Shown here in pieces: positions 8,417 through 18,100 of a stretch of DNA of 64,000 bases. Numbering within the stretch: position 1 is the first letter of the stretch; the number at the start of each line of letters is the position of its first letter. The stretch comes from Sphingomonas sp. (lineage in GTDB: Bacteria; Pseudomonadota; Alphaproteobacteria; Sphingomonadales; Sphingomonadaceae), in assembly GCF_029239295.1 (NCBI RefSeq), contig NZ_JAQZBC010000001.1, forward strand, positions 62,001-126,000, given 5' to 3'. Below the pieces are notes generated by a model. The model was not told the origin of the DNA. It made no database searches and worked only from the letters and a program-made list of their open reading frames with translations. The translations under genes were made by a program, and so were the position numbers.

Positions 8417-9766
8417 ATGCCTGCCCTCGTCTGGTTTCGCCAGGATCTCCGCCTCCATGACCATCCCGCTCTCATCGCCGCGGCGGCTGAGGGTGAGGTC
8501 ATTCCTGTCTATGTGCTTGATGATGAAGGGCCGGGGGCGTGGCGGATCGGCGCGGCGCAGCGTTGGTGGCTGCATCACAGCCTAAGCGCGCTCGACGCAT
8601 CACTGCGGGAAATCGGCAGTCGATTGATCCTGCGACGCGGCCGCGCGGCAACCGTCATGCGCGAGGTTGCGGAAGCCTGTGGCGCAGAAGCGGTCCACGC
8701 GATCCGGCACTATGAGCCATGGTGGCGGGAGGCGGAGGAGGCGCTTGGCGAGCGACTCTGCTCCCACGAGGGGAATCATCTCCGGCCGCCAGAGAGCGTC
8801 CGCACGGGCGGCGGTGGCCAGTTCCGGATGTTTTCGGCCTTCTACCGCGCACTATCGGCCATGATGCCTCCGGAGACGCCGATCGACGCGCCAAAGCACA
8901 TTAAGGCGCCGGAGCAATGGCCGAAAAGCGATGCACTGGCCGATTGGGATCTCCTCCCGACCAAGCCTGATTGGGCGACGGGGTTTAACGTTTGGACGCC
9001 GGGCGAGGCGGGCGCGCAGACAGCACTCGACGATTTTGAACACGCGGTCGATGCGTATGAAGAGGCACGCAACTTGCCGGCGGTGGAGGGCACGTCCCGG
9101 CTTTCCCCGCACCTTCACCATGGCGAGATTTCGCCGCGGCAGATCTGGGAGGCGCTGACTAGTCGCGGCGCCGGGGTGGAGTCGTTCCGTCGCGAGCTGG
9201 CGTGGCGCGATTTCACCTCCGGACTGATCCTCGCGTTGCCGGATTATGCCGACCGCAACGGCCGCCCGCGGTTTGACCGGCTGAAGTGGCGCCATGCACC
9301 GAGCGACCTGAAGGCGTGGCAGCAGGGGCGAACCGGCTATCCCATCGTGGACGCCGGAATGCGACAGCTGTGGGAAACGGGATGGATGCACAACCGGGTG
9401 CGGATGATCGCGGCGAGCTTTCTAGTGAAGCATTTGCTGATCAACTGGCGCGACGGGGAGCGCTGGTTTTGGGATACGCTGGTCGACGCGGACTACGGCA
9501 ACAACAGCGTCAATTGGCAATGGGTCGCGGGTACGGGCATCGACGCCAACATGTTTGGCCGGATCATGGCCCCGCTGTCGCAATCGGCCAAGTTCGACGC
9601 GGCCGAGTACATCCGAGAGTGGGTCCCTGAACTGCGCAACGTATCAGATGCCGCGATCCACGATCCGGAAGAGAGCGGATGCCGCCCGTCAGGCTATCCG
9701 CGCAAGATCATCGGCCATCGCGATGCGCGCGAGCGTGCCCTGGCTGCAGGACGCCAGGTGCGCTGA
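8417..9766 (+). CDS. phrB: Deoxyribodipyrimidine photolyase (class I CPD photolyase)
   Basis: 449 residues. It repairs UV-made cyclobutane pyrimidine dimers with reduced FAD and blue light. The N-terminal antenna-binding domain starts PALVWFRQDLRLHDHP; the FAD-binding C-terminal domain shows MRQLWETGWMHNRVRM and the NSVNWQWVAGTGIDA signature near residue 370, including the DNA-contacting Trp residues. The ATG at 8417 is chosen over an upstream in-frame start at 8378 that would overlap the deacetylase gene and add a non-family N-terminus. It sits in a likely light and stress operon with the downstream cfa. Confidence 0.94.
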   Translation: MPALVWFRQDLRLHDHPALIAAAAEGEVIPVYVLDDEGPGAWRIGAAQRWWLHHSLSALDASLREIGSRLILRRGRAATVMREVAEACGAEAVHAIRHYEPWWREAEEALGERLCSHEGNHLRPPESVRTGGGGQFRMFSAFYRALSAMMPPETPIDAPKHIKAPEQWPKSDALADWDLLPTKPDWATGFNVWTPGEAGAQTALDDFEHAVDAYEEARNLPAVEGTSRLSPHLHHGEISPRQIWEALTSRGAGVESFRRELAWRDFTSGLILALPDYADRNGRPRFDRLKWRHAPSDLKAWQQGRTGYPIVDAGMRQLWETGWMHNRVRMIAASFLVKHLLINWRDGERWFWDTLVDADYGNNSVNWQWVAGTGIDANMFGRIMAPLSQSAKFDAAEYIREWVPELRNVSDAAIHDPEESGCRPSGYPRKIIGHRDARERALAAGRQVR

Positions 9767-9810
9767 TCCCCTCTTTCGCCGCCGCCCGCGCCGGTGCATG
9801 AGCGCGCGGG

Positions 9811-11025
9811 ATGGAGGGACGGGTGACAGAGCCGGGGGCGGACAATCGCTGGGCGCGCAGCATCGCGCCATTATTCCATCGCATCCTCGACCGGATCGAC
9901 GCCGGTTTGGAAGTGGGCGCCATCGAGGCCTTACTTCCCGACGGTGTTCATCGGCTGCTGGGCGGCCGGCAGGACGGCCCGGTGGCGCATGTCACGGTGG
10001 TTCGCTGGCGCGCCTTGCGACGCCTGATCACTGGTGGGTCGATCGGCTGGTACGAGGCGTGGGAAGAGGGGGACTGGACTAGTCCCGATCCTGTCCCGCT
10101 GTTCGATCTGTTCATGCGCAATCGCGCGACGCTGGGCAATGTCGCGCGGGCGAAGCGCGGAACGCGGCTGGCGGCGCGGGCGATGCACGCGCTGAGACAC
10201 AACGACCGGCGGAACGCGCGCCGCAACATCGCCGCCCATTACGACCTGGGCAATGATTTCTACGAGGCGTGGCTCGATCCGACGCTGACCTACTCCAGCG
10301 CGCTGTTCGAAGCGGGCGATACGCTGGAGGCGGCGCAGCAGCGCAAGATCGATGCAATCCTGAGCCGTGCGAACGTGCCGGCCAACGGCACTCTGCTGGA
10401 AATCGGCTGTGGATGGGGCGGGTTGGCCGAACGGGCCGGACAGCGCGGAATCGGGGTGCGTGCGATCACTTTGGCTGCGGAGCAACAAGGGTTTGTCGCC
10501 GACCGGACCATCGATCTGCCGGTGGCCGTGTCGCTGACCGATTATCGCGATGTCCGCGGCCTGTATGATGGCGTGGCCTCGGTCGAGATGGTCGAGGCGG
10601 TTGGTGAGCGATATTGGGCCGACTATCTGGCGACGGTCGCACGGGCGCTGAAGCCCAGAGGGCGGGCGGCGATCCAGTTCATCAAGATCGCTGACGATAT
10701 CTGGCCGTCGTACCGGGCCAATGTCGATTTCATCCAGGCCTATGTGTTCCCGGGAGGCATGTTGATCCACGAGCCAAAGTTCCGCGCGCTGGCCGAGGCG
10801 CAGGGGCTATGCTGGCAGGATCGCCACGCCTTTGGACAGGATTATGCCGAAACGCTTCGCCAGTGGCGCGAGCGGTTTGACGCCGCCGTCGCGGAAGGGC
10901 GGCTGCCTGCCCGGTTCGACCGCCGCTTCGTCGATCTGTGGCGGTACTATCTGATGTATTGCGAGGGTGGGTTTCGCGGCGGCGGGATCGACGTAGTCCA
11001 GATCACGCTGGTCAAGCAGCGTTAA
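9811..11025 (+). CDS. cfa: Cyclopropane-fatty-acyl-phospholipid synthase
   Basis: 404 residues. A SAM-dependent enzyme of the inner membrane surface that turns unsaturated acyl chains of phospholipids into cyclopropane rings, usually in stationary phase or acid stress. Motifs: NIAAHYDLGNDFYEAWLD upstream of the methyltransferase core, the SAM loop LEIGCGWGGLAERA near residue 196, SVEMVEAVGERYW, and YCEGGFRGGGIDVVQITL at the end with the active-site Cys and Glu. GTG 9823, with GGAGGG five bases before it, is an equally good start and would remove four residues. It lies 44 bases after phrB in the same direction. Confidence 0.93.
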   Translation: MEGRVTEPGADNRWARSIAPLFHRILDRIDAGLEVGAIEALLPDGVHRLLGGRQDGPVAHVTVVRWRALRRLITGGSIGWYEAWEEGDWTSPDPVPLFDLFMRNRATLGNVARAKRGTRLAARAMHALRHNDRRNARRNIAAHYDLGNDFYEAWLDPTLTYSSALFEAGDTLEAAQQRKIDAILSRANVPANGTLLEIGCGWGGLAERAGQRGIGVRAITLAAEQQGFVADRTIDLPVAVSLTDYRDVRGLYDGVASVEMVEAVGERYWADYLATVARALKPRGRAAIQFIKIADDIWPSYRANVDFIQAYVFPGGMLIHEPKFRALAEAQGLCWQDRHAFGQDYAETLRQWRERFDAAVAEGRLPARFDRRFVDLWRYYLMYCEGGFRGGGIDVVQITLVKQR

Positions 11026-11103
11026 GCCGCCACCCCGCCGCTACCCAACCCCCCTGCCGCCCGGGCCGACGCTGGGATCGGCCGAGGGGCGTCGGGGCTT
11101 GGG

Positions 11104-12957
11104 TCAGGCCGCCTCGAGTGCCTCATTTGCCTCCAGCCAGCGCGCTTCGGCAACTTCAAGCCGCTCGACCACCTGCGCGCGGCGCTTCAGCAGCTGGCCG
11201 GTGTTGAAGCCGTACAGCTCCCGGGCGGCTGATGCCGGATGCGCCATGGCGTGATCGATGGCGTCACGTTCGGCGGCCAGCTTGGCGATCTCCGCCTCGG
11301 CTTCCTTGACGGACTTGCGCCACGCCTTGTCGTTCTCCCGCTTCTCGGCGAACGCCTTCCGATCGTCCTTGCCGCGCGCCTTGCCCTCGGACTTAGGCTC
11401 CTTGGCTAGGATGAAGGCGGTGTAATCATCAAGGCTGCCGTCAAATTCGCGTGCCGTGCCGCCGTCCACCAATACCAGGCGGTCGGCGGTCAATTCGACC
11501 ATGTGGCGATCGTGGCTGACGATCAGGACCGCGCCCTTATAGTCGTTGAGTGCCTGAACCAGCGCCTCGCGCGCGTCGACGTCAAGGTGGTTGGTAGGTT
11601 CGTCCAGGATCAGCAGATGCGGCGCTTCACGCGTGATCAGCGCCAGCGCGAGACGTGCCTTTTCCCCGCCTGACATCTTGCCCACGGTTGCGGTGGCCCG
11701 ATCGCCCGAGAAGCCGAACCTGCCCAGCTGTGCGCGCACGGCGGCCGGGCTCGCGCCCTTCATCACGCGCGTCATATGGGCGAGGGGGGTGTCGTCCGAA
11801 TCGAGTTCCTCCACCTGATATTGGGTGAAATAGCCGACGCGCATCCGGTTGCTGGTCGTCATGCCGCCCTCCATGGGGGCGAGCTGCGCTGCAATGAGCC
11901 TGGCGAAGGTGGTCTTGCCGTTACCGTTGCGGCCGAGAAGCGCGATACGATCGTCCGGGTCCATGCGAAGGTTAAGCCGGCGCAGGATCGGCGTGTCGCC
12001 ATAGCCGACACTGGCATAATCCAGCGTGACGAGTGGTGGGCGAAGCGGCTCGGGATCGGGGAAGCCAAAGGAGAGCGTCGGATCGTTGGCAAGCTCCGCG
12101 ATCGGCTGCATCTTTGCCAGCATCTTGGCGCGGCTCTGTGCCTGCTTCGCCGTGGAGGCGCGGGCGGAGTTGCGCGCGATGTAGTCCTGCAGCTTGGCGC
12201 GTTGGACGTCCTGATTCGCCTTCGCAGCGGCGATCTGGGCCATACGCTCCGCGCGCTGGCGCTCGAACGAATCATAACCGCCGGCGTACAGCGTGGTCTT
12301 GCCGCCCTGCAGGTGCAGGATGTGATCGACGACGTTGTTGAGAAAATCGCGCTCATGGCTGACCACGACGATCGTCGCATGATAGGAGCGGAGGAAATCC
12401 TCCAGCCACATCACTGCTTCCAGATCGAGGTGGTTCGACGGTTCGTCCAGCAGCAGAAGGTCCGGCTGCGAGAACAGCAGCGCGGCGAGCGCGACGCGCA
12501 TCTTCCACCCGCCGGAGAAGCTGTCGAGCGGCTGGTTCTGTGCTTCCTCGTCGAAGCCAAGACCCAGCAGAATCTGCGAGGCGCGCGCCGGCGCAGTATA
12601 GGCGTCGATCGCGATCAACCGCTCGTAGATGTCGCCGAGCTTCTCGGGATCAGTTTCGGTTTCGCTCTGCTCCATGAGCGTTGCGCGCTCGGTATCGGCA
12701 GCGAGCACCGTCTCGAACGGCGTCGCGTCGCCGGCCGGCGCCTCCTGCGCGATATAGCCGATGCGCGCGCCCCGCGGCTTGTCGATCGACCCGCCATCGG
12801 GCTCGATCTGGCCGGCGATCACCTTCACCATCGTCGACTTGCCAGCGCCGTTGCGGCCGATCAGCCCGACGCGGCTGCCGGGCGGCAATGAGGCGGAGGC
12901 GCCGTCGAGGATCGCGCGCCCACCGAGGCGCACCGTGATACCGTTAATCGTAAGCAT
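11104..12957 (-). CDS. ABC-F family ATPase (YheS/Uup-like), ribosome-associated
   Basis: 617 residues with two ABC domains in one chain and no membrane domain. First domain: Walker A GRNGAGKST near residue 35, signature SGGWKMR and Walker B LLLLDEPSNHLD. Second domain: GRNGNGKTT near residue 340, SGGEKARLALAL and LILDEPTNHLDVDA. Between them is the linker typical of ABC-F translation factors (region with ARASTAKQAQSRAKML), and a charged coiled-coil tail (about 535-617) like Uup/YheS. Such proteins act at the ribosomal E site; whether this one gives antibiotic protection cannot be said. It is convergent with cfa. Confidence 0.92.
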   Translation of the reverse strand: MLTINGITVRLGGRAILDGASASLPPGSRVGLIGRNGAGKSTMVKVIAGQIEPDGGSIDKPRGARIGYIAQEAPAGDATPFETVLAADTERATLMEQSETETDPEKLGDIYERLIAIDAYTAPARASQILLGLGFDEEAQNQPLDSFSGGWKMRVALAALLFSQPDLLLLDEPSNHLDLEAVMWLEDFLRSYHATIVVVSHERDFLNNVVDHILHLQGGKTTLYAGGYDSFERQRAERMAQIAAAKANQDVQRAKLQDYIARNSARASTAKQAQSRAKMLAKMQPIAELANDPTLSFGFPDPEPLRPPLVTLDYASVGYGDTPILRRLNLRMDPDDRIALLGRNGNGKTTFARLIAAQLAPMEGGMTTSNRMRVGYFTQYQVEELDSDDTPLAHMTRVMKGASPAAVRAQLGRFGFSGDRATATVGKMSGGEKARLALALITREAPHLLILDEPTNHLDVDAREALVQALNDYKGAVLIVSHDRHMVELTADRLVLVDGGTAREFDGSLDDYTAFILAKEPKSEGKARGKDDRKAFAEKRENDKAWRKSVKEAEAEIAKLAAERDAIDHAMAHPASAARELYGFNTGQLLKRRAQVVERLEVAEARWLEANEALEAA

Positions 12958-12999
12958 GAAGGCGCCTTAGCAGATTTGCTGCGCCTGCGTAATGCACGT

Positions 13000-13033
13000 C
13001 CTGCCGGCTGGCGCCTTCACGCCAGCCAGCAGG
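13000..13033 (-). terminator. Hairpin after the LytTR regulator gene
   Basis: CCTGC plus GGCTGGCG (13000-13013, one unpaired C between) pairs with CGCCAGCC plus GCAGG (13020-13033) around a 6-base loop: 13 pairs with one mismatch. It lies 17 bases downstream of the LytTR stop codon on the minus strand. It separates this operon from the ABC-F gene. Confidence 0.6.
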
Positions 13034-13049
13034 TTACCGGTGCAAAACC

Positions 13050-13850
13050 TTAGTGCACGAAACGAGCGACGACGTCGCGGTAGCTGCGACTGACCTTCAC
13101 TTGCGCGCCCGAATCGAGAACGAGGAAGCATTCGCCGTTGGTATGCGGCTTCACCTGGCGCACCTGATCGAGGTTGACGATGGTTGAGCGGTGGACGCGC
13201 TGGAAGCGGCGCGGATCAAGACGCTTTTCCAGGTCCTTCATCGTTTCGCGAAGGATCAGCGTGTTGTCCGCGGTCTTGATGCACATGTAGTCGCCAGCCG
13301 CCTCGACAATTTCGATCGTGTCGACATCGACGCGGAAGATCTGACCGCGATCCTTCACGTTGATCAGCTTCTCAAAGCGGTTGGCGGTGGGGCCTTCGCC
13401 GCCGTCGACGATCTCGGCTGCGGCCTCGGGCGCGTGTTCGGCCAGTGCTTCCTTCAGCTTCTCCGCTTCGTTGATGCTTGATTTTTCGGCGAGCCGCTGA
13501 CGCACCCGGTCGAGCGTGTCGGCGAGGCGCGCCTCCTCCACCGGCTTCATCAGGTAATCGACCGCCTGCGCCTCGAAGGCGCGCAAGGCGTGATCGGAGT
13601 AGGCGGTAACGAACACGAAAAGCGGAGGTTCGACCTCCATCAGCCCCTGAACGACGGAGAAGCCGTCAAAACCGGGCATCTGGATATCGAGGAAAACGAG
13701 GTCGGGCTTGTGAGTCTTGATCGCGCTGATCGCTTCGCGCCCGTTCTGGCACTTGGCGACGATCTCGACGTCGGCGAACGGCTGCAGCCGGAGCTCTAGG
13801 CCCTGGATCGCGAGCGGCTCGTCGTCGACGAGAATGGTGCGGATGGTCAT
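13050..13850 (-). CDS. LytTR-family response regulator
   Basis: 266 residues. A receiver domain (about 1-120) with the acidic pair DDEP near residue 10, phosphoacceptor Asp in LVFLDIQMPGFDG near residue 54, and the Thr and Lys of FVTAYSDHA and YLMKPV. It is joined to a C-terminal LytTR DNA-binding domain (about 155-260) with RGQIFRVDVDTIEIVEAAGDYMC-like strands and the RRFQRVHRSTIVNLDQV signature. Such regulators bind direct-repeat promoter sites. I start at the second in-frame ATG (MTIRTILVDDEP), with GGAGAA upstream. It is paired with the kinase ending 89 bases upstream in the same operon. Confidence 0.92.
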   Translation of the reverse strand: MTIRTILVDDEPLAIQGLELRLQPFADVEIVAKCQNGREAISAIKTHKPDLVFLDIQMPGFDGFSVVQGLMEVEPPLFVFVTAYSDHALRAFEAQAVDYLMKPVEEARLADTLDRVRQRLAEKSSINEAEKLKEALAEHAPEAAAEIVDGGEGPTANRFEKLINVKDRGQIFRVDVDTIEIVEAAGDYMCIKTADNTLILRETMKDLEKRLDPRRFQRVHRSTIVNLDQVRQVKPHTNGECFLVLDSGAQVKVSRSYRDVVARFVH

Positions 13851-13939
13851 GGTACGGTCATTCTCCATTCGGATGGCACCGGCCCTGACGATTGGCGCCG
13901 GTGGTCATCGTACGTCACTGCCCCCTTAACTCTTCCCTG

Positions 13940-15058
13940 TTATTCAAGCTGGAACGGTATCTCGATCTCCACGCCGAAGCCCCCCGTTGGCATCGCGCGG
14001 ACCTCGAACCGGTGATCCGTCCCGAAAGATTGTGCCAGTCGCTCCCTGATATTGGCGATCCCGACGCCGGTTGAAAGGCTTGGCCTGTTCCGCGTCGGCT
14101 GCAAGCCCGGTCCGGTGTCGTTTACGCTGATCCGAACGCGATCGCCGATCAACCGCGCGGAGACCCGGATTTCGGCGCCTTCTTCCTTTGGCGTAACGGC
14201 ATATTTGATCGCGTTTTCGACCAGCGGCTGCAGCAGGAGCGAGGGGAGCCGGGCGCGTTCCGCGGCGGGATCGATCTCGAACGTCGGGCGCAGGCGATCT
14301 TCGAATCGCATCTTCTCGATCTCGAGATACAGCTTCAGCGTCTCGACCTCCTGCGCCAGCGTCACATGCGCGGTCGGCTCGTTCGCCAGCGTGTAGCGCA
14401 GGAAGCTGGAGAGGCGGCTGAGCATCGCATTGGCGCGTTCGGTCTGCTTCAGCAGCACCAGCGTCGAGATGGAGTTGAGCGTATTGAACAGGAAATGCGG
14501 GTTGAGCTGATAGCGGAGCATCGCCAGCTGCGCCGATGAGGCCTGCGTTTCGAGATGCTGGAGCTGATCGATCTGTTCCTCGACGATCAGGTAGAAGTTG
14601 ATCCCGAAGTAGAGCGCCGACCAGCCAGCCAGCACGGTGAAGTTCAGGAATAGCGAGCCGATCAGCAGCTTCACGTCCACGCCGGGCGCCGATAGCTTGA
14701 TCAGGCTGAAAGAGAAGGTGTCGAGGAGGGCGTAGATGAAGGTCGCCGCGCCTAGCGTGAACACCGTCAGCAGGATGGCCGTGATGCGCGGCAGCCCGCG
14801 GTAGAAACCGTAGAGCACCGACAGCAGCAATGTGATGCAATAGCCGACGATCGTTTCGACCAGGATGCTGACCACGCCTTGAAGCGTGAAGCCGCCCGAA
14901 ATCGCGGAGACGGTGCGTAGAACGAGATAGCCTGTCCACCCCGCCGCCTGCAGGATCCAGAAGGCGCGGGCCTTGTCCTCGAAGAACGGCCGCACTGCGA
15001 GGTTGCTGGGCCGGATGGGCGCTTGCGGATTGGATGGGGCAGGAAGCGAGGTCGCCAT
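13940..15058 (-). CDS. LytS/YehU-type sensor histidine kinase (His_kinase family)
   Basis: 372 residues. About four to five membrane helices in residues 30-180 without an evident periplasmic sensor domain, then the atypical dimerisation motif LRYQLNPHFLFNTLNSIS with phosphorylatable His near residue 200. The ATPase domain follows, with LLLQPLVENAIKYAV as the N box and NDTGPGL plus GVGIANIRERL as the G boxes. This is the kinase class that partners LytTR regulators, and the partner follows directly. The ATG at 15056-15058 begins ATSLPAPSNP; an in-frame start 18 codons upstream looks spurious. The signal is unknown. Confidence 0.9.
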   Translation of the reverse strand: MATSLPAPSNPQAPIRPSNLAVRPFFEDKARAFWILQAAGWTGYLVLRTVSAISGGFTLQGVVSILVETIVGYCITLLLSVLYGFYRGLPRITAILLTVFTLGAATFIYALLDTFSFSLIKLSAPGVDVKLLIGSLFLNFTVLAGWSALYFGINFYLIVEEQIDQLQHLETQASSAQLAMLRYQLNPHFLFNTLNSISTLVLLKQTERANAMLSRLSSFLRYTLANEPTAHVTLAQEVETLKLYLEIEKMRFEDRLRPTFEIDPAAERARLPSLLLQPLVENAIKYAVTPKEEGAEIRVSARLIGDRVRISVNDTGPGLQPTRNRPSLSTGVGIANIRERLAQSFGTDHRFEVRAMPTGGFGVEIEIPFQLE

Positions 15059-15092
15059 CGCGCGGCCCTTACACCGCCATTCGCGTCCACGC

Positions 15093-15130
15093 AAAAGGAA
15101 GGGCCGCCGCACCCGGAGATGCGGCGGCCC
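15093..15130 (-). terminator. Intrinsic terminator of the TonB receptor gene
   Basis: On the minus strand GGGCCGCCGCA pairs perfectly with TGCGGCGGCCC (11 bp, arms 15120-15130 and 15101-15111), followed by TTCCTTTTGC. It starts 25 bases past the receptor stop codon and lies upstream of the kinase gene, so the two are separate transcription units. Confidence 0.85.
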
Positions 15131-15154
15131 GAAGACCCATTCAGATCAGCGCGA

Positions 15155-18100
15155 TCAGAAGGTGAAGCGCGCGCCCAGACGGATCAGGTAAACCGAGTTG
15201 TTGATGCTCGGGTTGGACGTGTTCGGGTCACGGAAGCCCGAGTAGCGGTACGAAGCGCAAGCGTTCGCTGCGTTGCTGGGCGTTCCGATCGCCCCGCTCA
15301 GCGCGGCGCCGGCTGCGTTCAGGCACTGCACCTGAACCGTTGCGGCGGTGTACGGGAAGCCGAGCTGACGCAGGCCACCCCAGTTGCTGTTCAACAGGTT
15401 AGGCAGGTTCTCGATATCGCCGAACAGCGTGATCCGCGAGCCGCCGACGAAGGTCGGGATTTCCTGTTCGACGTGCAGATCGATGCGGGTGAAGGCGCGG
15501 TTGCGGGCAATGTTCTTGCCAGCGATGCGGCCGCGATAGTCCTTCAGGTTGGTGCGGTTGATCAGCCCGTCGAGCTGGTCACGCGTGGTCGTGCTGTCAT
15601 AGCTGACCAGCGGGTCAGTGGGGCTGGTCGGCACGTACATCAGGTAGCGATCGTTGTTGCCGATCGTCCCGAACACCGGCGAACGGCCGTTGTTGTTGTC
15701 CTGCATCGTGAAGCTGTACGGACGTCCCGCGCGGGTTTCGCCGAACAGCTGGATCGCCGTGCGATAGTCACCGAACAGCGCGCGGTCGAAGCCGACGCCG
15801 TACTTGAACGCCCACTTTATCTGATCGTTCGAGATGCCGTAGGCCGGCACATTCGGATCAATCATGGCAGCATTGCCGTACAGCGAGCTGGCGGTCGACG
15901 ACGTCGCCGGGCTGACGTCGGTCACGTCCTGCCAGGTGTAGCTGCCGTGAACCGACAGGCCGAAGTCGAACCGCTTGTCACCGCGCACCACGAAGATGAA
16001 GCTGCGACCACGATCTTCGTTGTAGAACAGGAAGTCGCTGTTGCCATCGGTCGGCGTGGTGATCGGCGCGTAGCGCGGACGGCCGTCCGGCAGCGTGCCG
16101 ACGCGGCGAACACGCAGATCGGTGAACGACGGCGCGCTCAGCGTGTCGGTGTACAGGAAGTCGGCACCGAAGTTCACGCCGCGCACCTTCGCGTCAGCCG
16201 AGAAGGTGGCCTTCAGCACGGCCGGCAGGCGCAGGTCCTGAGCCAGCGACGAGGTCGGCGCGGTGGACAGCGACTGCGTGTTGTTGCGCAGGTAATCGAC
16301 TGCCGCCTGCGGGATGCCCGGCGCGACGACGTTGTCGAGGATGCCGCACAGCGCAGTGCCCGTGCCGCAGACCGCCGGATTGGTGTTCGAGCGAATGACG
16401 CCGTAGCCCGAGGTGGAGGAGTTCAGCGCGTTGGTGAGGACGCCCGTGGTCGAGAAGCTGTTCGACAGATACACGTCGGGCGAACCGCCACCGAACACGC
16501 CCACGCCGCCGCGCAGGCTGAGCCAATCGTTGGTCTGCCAGTTCGCGCTGATGCGCGGCTGGAAGTTCTCCATTCCCTTGAACGTCTTGGTGTTCGGGAA
16601 GCCATAACGAGCGAGGTAGAAGCTGTTCAGCGGCACCTGAGTGCGCATGCCGTACAGGTCGTAACGCGCGCCGTAGGTCAGCGTCAGGCGGTCAGTGATC
16701 GCCCAGTCGTCCTGGAAGCCGAAGGTGTACTGGCCGTATTTGAAGTCGGCTGCGGCGCTATTGATGTCACCATCGAGCGCGACCTGCAGATTGTAGGCGC
16801 TGGCGCGGCCGTTGCGGAAGTCTGCGACCGAGTCGAAGTACAGGCTGCCGGTGGCGTTCTGCACGAACAGGTTGCGGCTACGGTTCTCGTTATATTCAAC
16901 GAGCAGCTTCAGCTCGTGCGAGCCGGCCGAGTAGCGGGTCAGGAACGAACCACCCCAGGTATCGAAGAACAACTCGTTCGCCTGGCGGCTGTTGTCCGGA
17001 CCGAAGGCCACGGTCGGCACGCCGACGCCGCAGGTCGAGGCGGTGTTGGTGCCGTTCACGATGCTGGTCGGATCGGTGCAGACGCGGATCTGCGGGTAGC
17101 CGGTGCCGAGCAGCGGATCCTGGCCGCGGCGCGTGCTGCGGTAAAGGAAGCGGGCTTCGGTCGACAGCTGATCGGTCCAGTCCGAGTTCAGCTTCGCAAT
17201 GCCGGCGCGCAGCAGGTTCGACGACTGATAGTAGTTAGACGCCAGGCCGATGACCGGCGTGTTATTGTTGGCGCTGGTGCCGTTGGCGACCGTGCTTTCC
17301 TCGTAAGCGTTGATGTACGACAGCGAGAGGCGGTGATTGTCGCTGATGTTCCAATCAATCTTACCGACGATCTTCTCGTCCTTCTGATTGTTGATCGTCA
17401 CGAAATCGCCGGTCGCGTAGCCACCATAACGCGAGGTGTTGGCGATGCCGATCACCTCATCCAGGACACCCTGGTTGTAGCCGGGGATCTGGTTCAGCGT
17501 GGCGATCGACAGCGGGCGCGGATCGGTGTTGCGCTCCGCCGACACCATGAAGAACAGCTTGTCCTTGATCAGCGGGCCGGCCAGCGTCGCGCCGTAGGTT
17601 TCCGACTTGTACTTAGGCAGCGTGATGCGGTTCGAACCGATGCGGTCGCCCTGCAGGCCGTCGGTCGACTGCGAATAGAAACCGGTGCCGGTGAAGGTGT
17701 TGGTGCCCGACTTCAGCGTGGTATCGATGACGCCACCGAGGAAGTTGCCCTGACGGATGTCGTAGGGAGCGATCGAGACCGAGAACTGACCGATGGCGTC
17801 GAAGGGGACCGGGCCACGGTTGGTCGGGTTCGCATCCGAGTTCAGGCCGAACGTGTCACCGACCTGCACACCGTCAATCGTGAAGCGGTTGAAGCGCGGG
17901 TTGACGCCCGCGAAGCTGACGGCGCCCTGGCCGTTGGCGAGATCGAGCGCGGCGAACGGATCGCGACGCGCGAGATCGCGCACGTTGCGGTTGACCGAAG
18001 CGACCTTCGAGATGTCACGCGCGGTGAGGACGGTCTGCGGACCATCCGAGGTGACACCAGCGCCAGCGATCGACGAAGCAGTCACGACGATGTCGCCGTC

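Noticed and set aside
9811..9822. Forced choice of the cfa start
   Set aside because: ATG 9811 and GTG 9823 are both plausible; the Shine-Dalgarno favours 9823 and the longer frame favours 9811, so I list the longer and do not claim the start is settled.
11026..11103. Hairpin CCGACGC/GCGTCGG at 11066-11095 as a terminator between cfa and the ABC-F gene
   Set aside because: Only 7 pairs with a 16-base loop and no T-run; too weak to call.
11776..12891. 371-codon plus-strand frame antisense to the ABC-F gene
   Set aside because: Shadow of the ABC-F codons: no domain, repetitive Arg/Glu/Val content, and the minus-strand frame has two complete ABC domains.
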